Source: Hyphomicrobiales bacterium
GTDB lineage: Bacteria > Pseudomonadota > Alphaproteobacteria > Rhizobiales > Xanthobacteraceae
NCBI GenBank assembly: GCA_017305715.1
Contig: JAFKKG010000015.1
Location: forward strand, 205,169-269,168
DNA: 64,000 bases
Reading direction: 5' to 3'
Below, piece after piece: positions 46,025 through 55,581 of the stretch. Made by a program: the position numbers and the translations under genes. How positions within the stretch are numbered: position 1 is the first letter of the stretch; each line of letters begins with the position of its first letter. The notes under the pieces are model-generated. The model was given only the letters and a program-made list of their open reading frames with translations. It did not search any database and had not been told where the DNA came from.

Positions 46025-46055
46025 ATGCCCGGGCTTGTCCCGGGCATTTTCTTTT
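46025..46055 (+). terminator. Hairpin terminator after ppdK (family B half copy)
   Basis: ATGCCCGGG-CTTGT-CCCGGGCAT is a perfect 9-bp stem followed by TTTCTTTT, 26 bp past the ppdK stop. It is a half of a family B repeat (GCGTCATGCCCGGGCTTGTC), so the repeat appears to have become a transcription terminator. Confidence 0.8.
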
Positions 46056-46080
46056 GTGCGAGTGAGCATCAACTCTCAGT

Positions 46081-46161
46081 CGTCATTCCGGGATGGTGCG
46101 AAGCACCAGACCCGGAATCTCGAGATTCCGGGTTCGATGCGTCGCATCGCCCCGGAATGAC
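46081..46161. repeat. Dispersed palindromic repeat, family A copy 3
   Basis: CGTCATTCCGGGATGGTGCG begins it; GGAATCTCGAGATTCC is central; CGCCCCGGAATGAC ends it. Together with the half copy of family B at 46020-46050 it makes up most of the gap 45999-46422. The remainder holds three GTTTAC boxes (46225, 46233, 46249) in front of the cell-wall hydrolase gene. Confidence 0.9.
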
Positions 46162-46422
46162 AGCTCACACACCAAAGTCACGCGGGAACCCGCAAACTTT
46201 CTTCATCATTTTCGTTGACGGGATGTTTACCAGTTTACTCGCGCCCCCGTTTACCAAGACTTCTCATCCGCCCGCGCAGATGCGCGCAAAATCTTGCGTG
46301 ATGCATGCGGGCAACGCCGATTAACTCCGCGGCAACCTAAATTCGATACCAACAATAAAGGTCGAATTGCACGGATGTACTGAATTCGACCGCGTTTTGT
46401 AAGCGTTGCGTAGAGCGTATCG

Positions 46423-47901
46423 ATGAATGTGTTGCGTAACCAGCCGAAGGGCGCACGGTTCGCGTCCTTCGGTCTCGGTCTTTGCATCTTCGCATTGATG
46501 CCGACCGAGATCGGATATCAGGATATCGCGTCACTGCTGGCCCGGCAGCCGGGCGTCGCCGAACGCTGGCAGAAGCGTGTGTTCTCCGCCGCCGGCACCA
46601 TTCATGTCGCGACATTCAATTTCGGCCGTCCGATCGGAACCGCTTCGCCGCAGACCGCAACCTACCGGCTCGCAAGCCTCGACAATCAGGGCATTGACAT
46701 CACGGGCTCGGTGACGCGCAACCCGATCGTCGTACCGCCGCCGCGCTATCACGCCGCCGATTTCCCCAAGGTCGATCGCACGATGAAGGGCGACCGCCTC
46801 GTCATCGCGCCGCCGGCGGCCGATGAGCCCGCGATCCCCGCCGGCAGCGCGCCGGCCATCGTGGATCCCTCGACATCAAACTCTTCCGTCAAGGGCCAGA
46901 AGACCGCCGCTGCAGCGCCGCTTGCGGAGCGCGCGCCACTCGATCCCGAACTTCAGGCCGCGCTTAGCGCGCCGCCGTTGCCGCAATTCGACGTGTCGAT
47001 GTCGCTCGAAGCCAAGCCGCTCGAAGATCGGCCGCTCGACGACAAGCCGCTCGACGGGCCGAAGGATGCCACCGCGGCGCCATCGGTCGCGCCCGCGCCA
47101 CCGCGCGACAGCTTCTCCTTCAAGACCTCGAGCCTGTTCTTCGGAAGCTCGCTCGGCTCGCCCGAAAGCATCGAGCGCTGGCGCCCCGGCGAGGAACCCA
47201 TCGTGATGATGCCGGACAGCGTTCCCGATCCCGAGATGAAGATCATTGCCTCGCTGCCGGTCGACGCCGACGGGCCGGTCAAGGCCGGCGAGATGGGGGT
47301 CAGCGTAGCCCCCAAGGGCGAGGTCAATTCGGACAACCAGCGCGCCAAGACGCCGGCCGAACGGCTCGGCCTGTTCGACCAGAAGTCGCGCGCCAAGTCG
47401 GAAAAGTGTCTGACCGAAGTGGTCTATTTCGAAGCCCGCGGCGAAGCGGTGCGCGGCCAGATCGCGGTGGCCCAGGTGGTCTTGAACCGCGCCTTCTCCG
47501 GCAAATATCCGGATACGGTGTGCGGCGTAGTTTACCAGAACAAGCACCGCCATCTCGCCTGCCAGTTCACCTTCGCCTGCGACAACAACCCCGACGTCGT
47601 GAAAGAGCCCGACATGTGGGAGCGGGCGCAGAAGATCGCGAAGGCGATGCTCGACGGCCAGCTCTGGTTGCCGGAAGTCGACCGCTCGACGCACTACCAC
47701 GCCTATTGGGTGCGCCCGTCCTGGGTCAGCGAGATGAAGCGGATGTACAAGACCGGCGTGCACACCTTCTACCGGCCGCGCAACTGGGGCGACGGCAGCG
47801 ACGCACCGAGCTGGGGGACGCCTGCCGAAACCGCCGCCATCTCCGCCAAGCTCGCCGAGGCCGCCCAGAGTTCGGCCGAGCAGGCGAGTGCGAGAAGGTA
47901 G
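46423..47901 (+). CDS. SleB-like cell-wall hydrolase
   Basis: A 492-residue protein with a short charged start and a hydrophobic N-terminal segment (about 11-27, signal or anchor), a long Pro/Ala/Asp-rich linker (to about residue 320) and a C-terminal hydrolase domain (about 325-455). The domain shows LTEVVYFEARGEAVRGQIAVAQVVLNR, VVYQNKHRHLACQFTFACD and STHYHAYWVRPSWVSEMKRM, matching the SleB/Hydrolase_2 family that cuts peptidoglycan. The Glu in YFEARGE is the likely catalytic acid. It follows a 424-bp gap with repeats and short tandem boxes. Role in cell-wall turnover or division is inferred. Confidence 0.87.
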   Translation: MNVLRNQPKGARFASFGLGLCIFALMPTEIGYQDIASLLARQPGVAERWQKRVFSAAGTIHVATFNFGRPIGTASPQTATYRLASLDNQGIDITGSVTRNPIVVPPPRYHAADFPKVDRTMKGDRLVIAPPAADEPAIPAGSAPAIVDPSTSNSSVKGQKTAAAAPLAERAPLDPELQAALSAPPLPQFDVSMSLEAKPLEDRPLDDKPLDGPKDATAAPSVAPAPPRDSFSFKTSSLFFGSSLGSPESIERWRPGEEPIVMMPDSVPDPEMKIIASLPVDADGPVKAGEMGVSVAPKGEVNSDNQRAKTPAERLGLFDQKSRAKSEKCLTEVVYFEARGEAVRGQIAVAQVVLNRAFSGKYPDTVCGVVYQNKHRHLACQFTFACDNNPDVVKEPDMWERAQKIAKAMLDGQLWLPEVDRSTHYHAYWVRPSWVSEMKRMYKTGVHTFYRPRNWGDGSDAPSWGTPAETAAISAKLAEAAQSSAEQASARR

Positions 47902-48189
47902 TCGTTGAGGGACCCATACACCGCGGCCGTCATGATCGGGACGTTGGTCGTCGACTTCCTCAATTTTTAACGCCCGCGGCTATGGCCCCTGCGTTCGGGC
48001 GGGCGACGACTGATTGTGCTGATGCTCCCGAGCCCAGCCGTCAAATTGCACTCGACGATTTTGCAGGGCTGCCCTGCGGCGGCAAATTTCTTGCCGGCCG
48101 CCCCTTGGGATTTCCATGCGAATGCATTAACTCGGCCCAAATACGCCCGGGGACCTATTCCGGTCCGGGCATGAGCGTTCGAGGAAACC

Positions 48190-49434
48190 ATGGCCGTGAC
48201 CGCAGATCATCCTCGCCCGGCCACGGCCAGCTGGCGGACGCCGCTGGTGGTCATCATCTGCGGATGCGTGATCGCGCTGCTCAGCTTCGGGCCGCGGTCC
48301 AGTCTCGGCTTCTTCATCCAGCCGATGAGCAAGGAATTTGTCTGGGGCCGCGACGTGTTCGGCCTGGCGCTGGCGCTGCAAAACCTGTTGTGGGGACTGG
48401 GCCAGCCGATTGCCGGTGCGATCGCCGACCGCTTTGGACTGCTGCGCGTGATGGTGGTGGGCGCGCTGCTCTATGCCGGCGGGCTGCTGTTGATGCGCTA
48501 CGCCTCGACGCCGGCCTCGCTCGATCTCGGCGCCGGCGTTCTGATCGGCTTCGGGTTGTCGGGCTGTTCCTTCAATCTGGTGCTGTCCGCCTTCAGCAAA
48601 CTGCTGCCGCCGGAACGCCGCGGCATCGCGCTCGGCGCCGGCACCGCCGCCGGCTCGTTTGGCCAATTCCTGTTTGCGCCTTTCGGCGTGGCGATGATCG
48701 ACAATTTCGGCTGGCAGGCAGCGCTGACCGTTTTCGCACTGCTGATGTTGCTGATCGTGCCGCTGTCGCTGGCGCTGTCGACGCCGCCGGCGACATCGGA
48801 AAATGTTCCCGCAGCGGACCAGCAATCGTTCAAGACCGCACTCGCGGAAGCGTTCGGCCACCGGTCCTATGTCCTGCTGGTGCTCGGTTTCTTTACCTGC
48901 GGCTTCCAGCTCGCCTTCATCACGGTGCATCTGCCGGCCTATCTGTCCGATCGTGGCGTGTCGTCGCAGACCGGCGGCTGGGTGGTCGCGGCCATCGGCC
49001 TGTTCAACATCATCGGTTCGCTCGGCGTCGGCTGGCTGCAGAACAAGTTCCCGAAGCGCTACATCCTGTCGGCGCTCTATTTCGCCCGGGCGCTGACGAT
49101 CCTGGCGTTCATTTCGTTTCCCATCACCACCTTCTCGGCCATCATGTTCGGCGCCGCCACCGGCCTGACCTGGCTCTCGACGGTACCGCCAACCTCGGCG
49201 TTGGTGGCGATCATGTTCGGCACCCGCTGGTTCGCGACGCTGTATGGTTTTGCCTTTGTCAGCCACCAGGTCGGCGGCTTCCTCGGGGTCTGGCTTGGCG
49301 GCGTCGTATTCGAGCAATTCGGGTCGTATACACCGATCTGGTGGCTCTCGATCTTCTTTGGCGTGCTGTCGGCGCTGATCAATTTGCCGATCGTGGAGCA
49401 ACCGGTCGCGCGCCCGGTTGCGCAACCCGCCTGA
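48190..49434 (+). CDS. MFS transporter
   Basis: A 414-residue major facilitator protein with 12 predicted helices and the conserved loop AGAIADRFGLLRVMVVGALLYAGG after helix 2. The rest, with LPPERRGIALGAGTAAGSFGQFLFAP and SDRGVSSQTGGWVVAAIGLFNIIGSLG, resembles the oxalate/formate-type or monocarboxylate-like group. Substrate is not known. GAGGAAACC precedes the ATG. It is 46 bp upstream of the AcuI-like reductase, so the two may act on a shared compound. Length is normal. No truncation. Intergenic 47902-48189 shows no other gene. Confidence 0.9.
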   Translation: MAVTADHPRPATASWRTPLVVIICGCVIALLSFGPRSSLGFFIQPMSKEFVWGRDVFGLALALQNLLWGLGQPIAGAIADRFGLLRVMVVGALLYAGGLLLMRYASTPASLDLGAGVLIGFGLSGCSFNLVLSAFSKLLPPERRGIALGAGTAAGSFGQFLFAPFGVAMIDNFGWQAALTVFALLMLLIVPLSLALSTPPATSENVPAADQQSFKTALAEAFGHRSYVLLVLGFFTCGFQLAFITVHLPAYLSDRGVSSQTGGWVVAAIGLFNIIGSLGVGWLQNKFPKRYILSALYFARALTILAFISFPITTFSAIMFGAATGLTWLSTVPPTSALVAIMFGTRWFATLYGFAFVSHQVGGFLGVWLGGVVFEQFGSYTPIWWLSIFFGVLSALINLPIVEQPVARPVAQPA

Positions 49435-49479
49435 TCCGGTAAAGACTCTTCCGGACAAACAAATTCCGGGAGAGTTGCC

Positions 49480-50466
49480 GTGGGCACGTTCAAGGCCATC
49501 AGGATCGACAAGGCGGAAAAAGGCACCACCGCCGCGCTGACGCAGTTCGACGAAGCCGAATTGATGGATGGCGACGTCACCGTTCGGGTTGAGTGGTCGA
49601 CGCTGAACTACAAGGATGGTCTGGCCGTCACCGGCAAGGCCCCGGTGGTGCGGCGTTTTCCGATGATCGCGGGTATCGACTTCGCCGGCACCGTCGAACA
49701 ATCCTCGCATCCGGAGTGGAAGGCCGGCGACAAGGTCGTCTGCAACGGCTGGGGCATGGGCGAGACCCATCTCGGCAGCTACGCCGAGAAGGCCCGCGTC
49801 AAGGGCGACTGGCTGGTGCGGTTGCCGGACGGTATCTCGGCCCGCGACGCGATGGCGATCGGCACCGCCGGCTACACCGCAATGCTGTCGGTGCTGGCGC
49901 TGGAGAAGCACGGCCTTATCCCGAAGAGCGGCCCCATCGTCGTCACCGGCGCGGCCGGTGGTGTCGGCTCGGTCGCAACGGCCGTGCTGTCGAAGCTCGG
50001 CTATCACGTGATCGCTTCTACCGGGCGGATGTCGGAGGCCGATTATCTCAGGGGTCTCGGCGCCGCGGAGGTGATCGATCGGGCCGAACTGTCGGGTCCG
50101 GCAAAACCGCTGGCGAAAGAGCGCTGGGCAGGCGGTATCGACAGCGTCGGATCGACCACGCTCGCCAATCTGCTGTCGATGACGAAATATGGCGGCGCCA
50201 TCGCCGCGTGCGGGCTCGCGGGCGGCATGGACCTGCCATCCACGGTGACGCCGTTCATTTTGCGCGGGGTGTGCCTTCTCGGCATCGATTCGGTGATGTG
50301 CCCGCTGCCGCAGCGCAAGCTCGCCTGGAGCCGCCTCGCCAGCGACCTGGATCGCGGCAAACTAGCTGATATTACTCATGAAATTGGCCTGAACGAGGTT
50401 GTCGATGCCGGCGCCAAAATCCTCGCGGGCCAGGTCCGCGGTCGAATCGTGGTAAAAATTCTCTAA
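49480..50466 (+). CDS. AcuI/YhdH-type acrylyl-CoA reductase
   Basis: A 328-residue zinc-free medium-chain reductase (MDR superfamily). It has the N-terminal [46 protein letters not shown], and the NADPH-binding loop [22 protein letters not shown]. It matches AcuI/YhdH proteins, which reduce acrylyl-CoA to propionyl-CoA. The GTG at 49480 follows GGGAGAG at six to seven bases. Downstream of an MFS gene. No active-site residue appears missing. Substrate assignment is by family only; the DMSP or acrylate link is not shown by neighbours. Confidence 0.9.
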   Translation: MGTFKAIRIDKAEKGTTAALTQFDEAELMDGDVTVRVEWSTLNYKDGLAVTGKAPVVRRFPMIAGIDFAGTVEQSSHPEWKAGDKVVCNGWGMGETHLGSYAEKARVKGDWLVRLPDGISARDAMAIGTAGYTAMLSVLALEKHGLIPKSGPIVVTGAAGGVGSVATAVLSKLGYHVIASTGRMSEADYLRGLGAAEVIDRAELSGPAKPLAKERWAGGIDSVGSTTLANLLSMTKYGGAIAACGLAGGMDLPSTVTPFILRGVCLLGIDSVMCPLPQRKLAWSRLASDLDRGKLADITHEIGLNEVVDAGAKILAGQVRGRIVVKIL

Positions 50467-50634
50467 CGGCGTTCAGACTTTACCAACCATGCTGCTCCAA
50501 TGTTGCCACGGTTCGTATGGTAAGCAGCGGGTAAAGACGCCTGCATGATCCCTGGCGAGAAACGCGAAGCGTTTTGCGTGAGGTTTATGTGCAGGCAAAT
50601 CGGGTGCCCGCGCTCGGTAAGTTGGAGTTGCTGC

Positions 50635-51249
50635 ATGCTTGCGCGTTTGGTGTTGGGGGCCGTCACGGCCGGGGCAATGGTAGTGCCGGCACTGGCCGGG
50701 ATGATGAATGCCGACGAAGCCCGCCGGTTCGTAGCGGGCAAGGTTTTCGCCTTCAACTGCTTCGACGGCACCCGCGGCGCAGGCCGGGTGCTCGACGATC
50801 TCGGCGCCGCCGGATCCATCCAGTTCAGCGGCGCGGGCCCGATCCGCCATGTGCGGCTCCCCGGCAATACGCTGCAGATCCGCGGCCAGGCCGTTTGTGC
50901 CTCCATCAAGGGTCTTCCGTTCGAACCATGCTTCAACCTCGACAAGCGCGATGACCGCTCGTTCCGCGGCTCGGTCTCGGGCATGGGCTTTGCCTATTGT
51001 GATTTCCGCCATCAGGGCGCGCAGCAGATGCTGGTGGCCCGCTCGGTGGCGCGGCCGCGCTCGCTGCACGCGCCGGAGCGCTCGGCGGATGCCACGCCGC
51101 GCGACGATATCAAGCCGCGCGCCGAGGTGACGGCACGGGTCGAAACACCCGCGGTCGAGAGCGCCAGGCTCGAGCCGGTCAAATCCGAAGCCAAGGCGGA
51201 GCCGGCGCAAGCCGAAAACGCGCCGGAGCTGCGCCGTTCCACCGATTAG
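50635..51249 (+). CDS. Secreted Cys-containing protein of unknown function
   Basis: A 204-residue protein with a signal peptide (MLARLVLGAVTAGAMVVPALAG, cleaved near ALAG-MM). The mature part has conserved-looking cysteines in FAFNCFDGTRG, QAVCASIKGLPFEPCFNLDK and FAYCDFRHQG (four cysteines, so two disulfides are possible). A Glu/Ala/Lys-rich tail follows from about 140. GGAG lies seven bases before the ATG at 50635; the frame farther up to 50545 is less likely. I do not recognise the family. It follows the AcuI gene by 168 bp. Confidence 0.7.
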   Translation: MLARLVLGAVTAGAMVVPALAGMMNADEARRFVAGKVFAFNCFDGTRGAGRVLDDLGAAGSIQFSGAGPIRHVRLPGNTLQIRGQAVCASIKGLPFEPCFNLDKRDDRSFRGSVSGMGFAYCDFRHQGAQQMLVARSVARPRSLHAPERSADATPRDDIKPRAEVTARVETPAVESARLEPVKSEAKAEPAQAENAPELRRSTD

Positions 51250-51545
51250 CGGGTTTTCGCACGAAAGCCTGCCCCGGACTTGATCCGCGGGTGGATCCGC
51301 TTCGCATAGCACCCAAGATTACGAAGATTGCGCAGACTTATCTGCGGTAGAAAAAGCGCGTCTGGAGCTTCGGTTCTGATTCCGTCCGAACCGATCACGC
51401 TCCGGTCCAATCGGGCGAAATGAAGCCCGAATTTGGGTAAGTCGGCCCGTAGTCATACGGTCTGGCTAATTCATGTCCTGGTAGCAAGTTTAGCTACACC
51501 GTGGCGGCCAATGAAGGCCGGGGGTGGCTCACCTTGGGATCAGTC
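51250..51545. other. 296-bp gap with repeat remnants
   Basis: The gap holds CGGTTC (51371-51376) and GAACCG (51388-51393) as a 6-bp inverted repeat with an 11-base loop, a piece resembling family F. No gene, tRNA or clear promoter is seen. The tail end, 51490-51545, is the leader of the DUF6894 gene. Confidence 0.5.
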
Positions 51546-51779
51546 ATGCCGCTATATTTTTTCCGGATCAGCAACGGCCGCTACGCCGGCGCATCCGACC
51601 AGGGCTCCGAATTTGAAAGCCGCGATGCCGCCTGGGCCGAGATGACCAAGGTCTGCGGCAACCTGCTCGGCACCATCTCACGCAGCATGAAGCAGAATGC
51701 CGAATGGCAGATGGAAATGCTGGACGAGAGCAAGAAGCCGGTGTTCAGGATTCGTCTCGTCGCGGAATCGATCGGCTAG
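51546..51779 (+). CDS. DUF6894 family small protein
   Basis: A 77-residue protein with the pattern MPLYFFRISNGRYAGASDQGSEFESRDAAWAEMTKVCGNLLG and DESKKPVFRIRLVAESIG. This is the small family common in Bradyrhizobium and relatives, annotated DUF6894; function unknown. The ATG at 51546 is preferred over an upstream TTG/ATG because it gives the family's MPLYFFR start. It lies between the repeat-rich gap and the convergent DUF2339 gene, whose stop is 53 bp downstream. Confidence 0.75.
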   Translation: MPLYFFRISNGRYAGASDQGSEFESRDAAWAEMTKVCGNLLGTISRSMKQNAEWQMEMLDESKKPVFRIRLVAESIG

Positions 51780-51831
51780 AACGTTTTCCACCGAATCAAG
51801 CTCGAGACACGCTTCGCTTGAAAAGCTTTGG

Positions 51832-54546
51832 CTAGCTCCCTGTTGGTAGGGCAGGGGCGGCCGCCTGTCTGCGGAACAGGATTCGCTGGTACAGCCAGCC
51901 GATCGCCACCAGCACCAACCCCAAGCACATGAACGACAGCGCGCGATAGACGCCTGTCAGCGCCGACATGTCGATCAGGAAGGCCTTCCCGATCGTCAGC
52001 GCGATCACGGCGGCGGATGCGAGCCGTGCGCGCTGCGAGTTGAAGAGGATGCCGACGGCGAGCAGCACCACGCCGAATATCAGCCAGGCGATCGAATAGG
52101 TGTACTGCTCGGCGCCGGTGGTTGGTCCCATGGACATGACCGGGCCGTGATAGATTCTGCGGATCTCAAACGTCACATAGGCCAGAGCCAGAACCAGCGC
52201 GCCGGCCGCGATCGCGTTGGCGTAGTTGGTTGGACGCCGGCCCGCGACCGCATAGGACAACAGCAGCGCCAGCAGCGCCGGCAGGGCATAGGCCAGCAGC
52301 AGCAGGTTGATCACGGCGCCGCCGACGTCGATCCGCCACAGCATCGGGTTCTCCAGCCCGAGCAGGCCGAACACGGCAGCGAGGCCGGCAAAGACCGTCA
52401 GCAGTACCGCGCCGGCCGTGTGGACGACGCTGCCGGTGCGCAGCCGTAGGCGCTCCAGCCCGATCGCCATCGCCAGCGCCACGCAGACCTGCAGCGCGAT
52501 TTCGGTGAGCCCAGCGCTCTGGCGATAGACGTCGCCATTGTTGACGGCATGGCGGATTTCCATGAAGGCCAGCAGCACCGTGAACAGGATCGCGGCGGCC
52601 TCCACGGTGCGCAGCGGCGCGTCGTCGCCGCCGCGGCGCAGGAAGATGCTGCCGGCCCAGAACGACAGCGCCGGGACGCCGTAGCCCCACAATAGCCAGT
52701 TGAAGATCGGCGTGGTGCCGACGGCGTCGCCTGCGATGCGCGGTTCGTAGCCGATCCGCAGCACCACGATGGCGGCGAGGATCGCGGCCAGCGAACGCAG
52801 GAACGGGATCGGCCGCTGCACGGATATCCAGGCGGTACCGGCCGACATCAGTGCCAGCGCAATCGTGAGCCAGCCCTTTTCCAGCGCGAAGGTCAATGCC
52901 AGCGCCAGGCTTGCGAGCGCGCCGGTGGCAAACAACGCGATCGCGGCTGGCAGCCCCGGGCGATCCTCGCGCTTGCTCAGGACCTCGGTCGCCGCCGCAT
53001 AGCATGCGGCCAGGATCACCGCGACAATCGCGAACGGCACCGAGCGGTCGAGATGCGCGATGCGGGCATAGAGCGCGACCAACAGCGCCAGCGGCGTGAA
53101 CACGGCCGCAGCCGACCAGACCACGGGGATGACCGGCGTTGCCGAACGGCCCTGCGCCAAAAATCCCGCCGCGCCGAAACCGATGGCGAAGATCGCGGCC
53201 GATATCAGGTGCAGCGACACCGATCCGTCCGTCGCCGATGGTCCGATGCCCGCGATCGGCCCCCCGGGCAGCACCAGCATGTCGGGATTGGCGCGGATCG
53301 CCCATTCGGCGAACACGACGAACACCAGGCCCGCGGCGGCGCCGACCGCGCCGGCGGCGGCGTCGGTGCGCCAGGCGACGATCAGGCTGCCGGCGACCAG
53401 CAGGCCGAATGCAATCATGGCGACATCGGCGTGGGAACTGTTGAGCACGATCAGGGACGCGCCGAGCAAATAGGCTGCGAGCGAGCCGGACGAGATCGGC
53501 TCGATCTCGCCATCCTCGGCCGAAGGTCCGAACATGAACCCGCACACCACGAGCAGGGCGGCGAGGACGAAGCCGGCGATCACATGGAACGCATGCGGCG
53601 CGACCATCGAGGGGCCGCATTGCAGGCAGGGCAACGTCCAGAGCAGGGCGAACACGATGGTGGTGACCGCCAGCCAGCGCCACATCCGTACGCGCGCCAG
53701 ACCGAACGCCGCCGCGGTGACGATCGCGAGATAAATATAGAGCGCCCAGAAATCCGGCTTGCCGGACGAGACCAGGACGGGCGTCACGAAGGCTCCGGCG
53801 ATGCCGAGCCCGGCGAGCGCGGGTCCGTGCAGCAGCGCCGCGGCCAGCGTACCCATCGCCACGATCCCGAGCAGGACGAACGCAGTCGCAGGCACCAGGA
53901 AGCCGTACAGCGCATAGGCTGCGTAGACCGTCGCAAAGGCTACCGCCGTGCCGGCGGCCGTCAGGATCGCCGGGATGTTGGCGATCGGCGTCGCCTCGAT
54001 CGTTGAAATGCTTTCCTTGCGGCGGGTCCATTCGCCCGCGGCAAGCAGTGCCAGTGCGAACAGGCCGCCGAGCAGCACGCGCACCTCGGGGCCGAGCAGG
54101 CCGGCCTCGATCGAATAGCGCACCATGAAGAAGCCGCCGAGCGCCAGCGTCAGGCCGCCAATCCACACCACCCAGCGGGTGCCGATGGCTTCCTCAAAGC
54201 CGCGATCCGGCGCCGGCAGCGGCGGCGGCGCGGCGGGCGGGCCGCTTGCGGTGTCGGCGGCCGGATCAACATTCGCCTCGGCCGGCTGGCGGGCGGCAGG
54301 AGGAATCCATTCAGCCGCAGGCGCGATCGGCGGCGGCTCGGCCGCGACGCCGGACGAGGCGGCTGCGATATCCGGCTCGAATGTCGGGGGAAGCGGCGGC
54401 GGTACGGACCGGGCGACCGTGGCTGCCGCTTCCATCCTGTCCAGCCGCGACCGCAATTCGGTGATCCGGTTCATCGCCTTGATCGCGATGCCGAGGGCGA
54501 TGATGGCGAGCAGGAACGGAAGAATTTCGAACGGGTTATCGAACAT
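51832..54546 (-). CDS. DUF2339 large multi-pass membrane protein
   Basis: A 904-residue protein. After a short helix (about 7-27) come a coiled region with RSRLDRMEAAATVARS and a Pro-rich stretch (about 50-130). Then there are roughly twenty-five membrane helices to the end. WVVWIGGLTLALGGFFMVRYSIEAGLLGPEVRVLLGG and RPIPFLRSLAAILAAIVVLRIGYEP are typical for DUF2339. The family is widespread and its role is unknown. Possible role in envelope or lipid-linked export is speculation. It faces away from a tyrosine phosphatase-like gene. No truncation seen. Confidence 0.88.
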   Translation of the reverse strand: MFDNPFEILPFLLAIIALGIAIKAMNRITELRSRLDRMEAAATVARSVPPPLPPTFEPDIAAASSGVAAEPPPIAPAAEWIPPAARQPAEANVDPAADTASGPPAAPPPLPAPDRGFEEAIGTRWVVWIGGLTLALGGFFMVRYSIEAGLLGPEVRVLLGGLFALALLAAGEWTRRKESISTIEATPIANIPAILTAAGTAVAFATVYAAYALYGFLVPATAFVLLGIVAMGTLAAALLHGPALAGLGIAGAFVTPVLVSSGKPDFWALYIYLAIVTAAAFGLARVRMWRWLAVTTIVFALLWTLPCLQCGPSMVAPHAFHVIAGFVLAALLVVCGFMFGPSAEDGEIEPISSGSLAAYLLGASLIVLNSSHADVAMIAFGLLVAGSLIVAWRTDAAAGAVGAAAGLVFVVFAEWAIRANPDMLVLPGGPIAGIGPSATDGSVSLHLISAAIFAIGFGAAGFLAQGRSATPVIPVVWSAAAVFTPLALLVALYARIAHLDRSVPFAIVAVILAACYAAATEVLSKREDRPGLPAAIALFATGALASLALALTFALEKGWLTIALALMSAGTAWISVQRPIPFLRSLAAILAAIVVLRIGYEPRIAGDAVGTTPIFNWLLWGYGVPALSFWAGSIFLRRGGDDAPLRTVEAAAILFTVLLAFMEIRHAVNNGDVYRQSAGLTEIALQVCVALAMAIGLERLRLRTGSVVHTAGAVLLTVFAGLAAVFGLLGLENPMLWRIDVGGAVINLLLLAYALPALLALLLSYAVAGRRPTNYANAIAAGALVLALAYVTFEIRRIYHGPVMSMGPTTGAEQYTYSIAWLIFGVVLLAVGILFNSQRARLASAAVIALTIGKAFLIDMSALTGVYRALSFMCLGLVLVAIGWLYQRILFRRQAAAPALPTGS

Positions 54547-54652
54547 CAGGCCTCCAGGCGGGCGCGCCGAACCGCGTCGGCCCGTTGCAATCCCATGAGT
54601 GCAACCCTGCGGGTAAAAAGTTCAAGCCGGCCAGCGCGGCATTTTCGCTGAA

Positions 54653-55159
54653 TTACTCGAGTTCGACCCGGAACGGACGGCCCTCGACCGTCATGCTGCC
54701 CGGCCCCATTTCGTCGAGCGCGCGCAGCATGCGTCCGTCGCGTCCCAGCGCCTTGTCGGCGAGGCTGACGATCAGCCGGTTCGGCTGGGCGATCGGGGAG
54801 GCAGCACGGATCTGGCGGGCGATCGATATCTCGTCGCGGTGCGGGTTGAGCATGCAGGCGGCGGCAAAGGCGCTGGCGGTCGAACGGCTGATGCCGGCAT
54901 AGCAATGCACCACCATCGGTGCGCTGCGATCCCAGCCGCGCACGAAGTTCAGCACCCTCTCGATGTGCACCTCCGAGGGCGCGACAAACCCGTCCATCTG
55001 CTCGGTGATGTCATCCATCGATACCCGCAGATGGTTGGCTTCGAGCACCGATTCCGGTCGCATCACCTGATCAACCTTGGCCATCACGGTGAGGATGTGA
55101 CTGGCGCCGGTGGCCTTGACGGTTTCGGGAAGGGCGGCGAGCGAGCAGACGTGAAGCAT
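54653..55159 (-). CDS. Tyrosine phosphatase-like protein
   Basis: A 168-residue protein with the cysteine phosphatase loop HCYAGISR (His85, Cys86, Arg92), matching HC-x5-R, and Asp49/Asp50 in SMDDITEQ as candidate general acids. The rest follows the dual-specificity phosphatase fold. AAAGGATCGCC precedes the ATG at 55159; the frame above it reads through GC-rich DNA and is not used. Substrate could be a protein, phosphoinositide or sugar phosphate. It is 106 bp from the DUF2339 gene on the same strand. Confidence 0.88.
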   Translation of the reverse strand: MLHVCSLAALPETVKATGASHILTVMAKVDQVMRPESVLEANHLRVSMDDITEQMDGFVAPSEVHIERVLNFVRGWDRSAPMVVHCYAGISRSTASAFAAACMLNPHRDEISIARQIRAASPIAQPNRLIVSLADKALGRDGRMLRALDEMGPGSMTVEGRPFRVELE

Positions 55160-55284
55160 GGCGATCCTTTTGCGGAGCCGTCCGTGGCGGACGGTCCCCG
55201 GGGCAATCGCCATTATAGGCCGGGGTGGTGGCCGGTCAAAGCGCGCTCCGCCGTGCGGGGCCATGCGCGCCGCAACGCACCCGG

Positions 55285-55425
55285 CTACAGCCAGTCACTG
55301 CATATCGCCGCCAGGAGCAGCACGGCAACCAACAACAACTCGCCCCGTTCCTTCGGGCTCAGGTTGCGATGTGATGAGGTCCTCTCGAGTTCAACCCAAT
55401 CGCCCGGTCCGTCGAAATCCAGCAT
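55285..55425 (-). CDS. 46-residue small membrane protein (new short gene)
   Basis: An ATG at 55425 on the reverse strand opens a 47-codon frame ending in TAG at 55285. The sequence begins MLDFDGPGDWVELERTSSHR, with a charged middle (NLSPKERGE) and a C-terminal membrane helix LLLVAVLLLAAICSDWL. GGAG lies seven bases before the ATG. It sits in a gap of about 420 bp between the phosphatase and DUF3551 genes, and nothing else covers it. A tail-anchored small protein is likely; function unknown. Confidence 0.55.
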   Translation of the reverse strand: MLDFDGPGDWVELERTSSHRNLSPKERGELLLVAVLLLAAICSDWL

Positions 55426-55581
55426 CGCATGGCTCCAATACGCGCCATGCGACGACTAACTGAAGATGCCCCGTGAATTTTGTTCGGCTTGCGAACAGAT
55501 GTGACCGTACGTTACCGATCGTTGCTATCAGTGCCGCAGCAACATCCGACAAATACTTTTTTCAAAAAGATTGCGGCGAGG

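Noticed and set aside
55489-55506. TGTTCG-N5-CGAACA inverted repeat in the gap before DUF3551
   Set aside because: It is an inverted repeat GTTC-N7-GAAC, not the direct GTTC-N7-GTTC LexA motif, and is far from any start.
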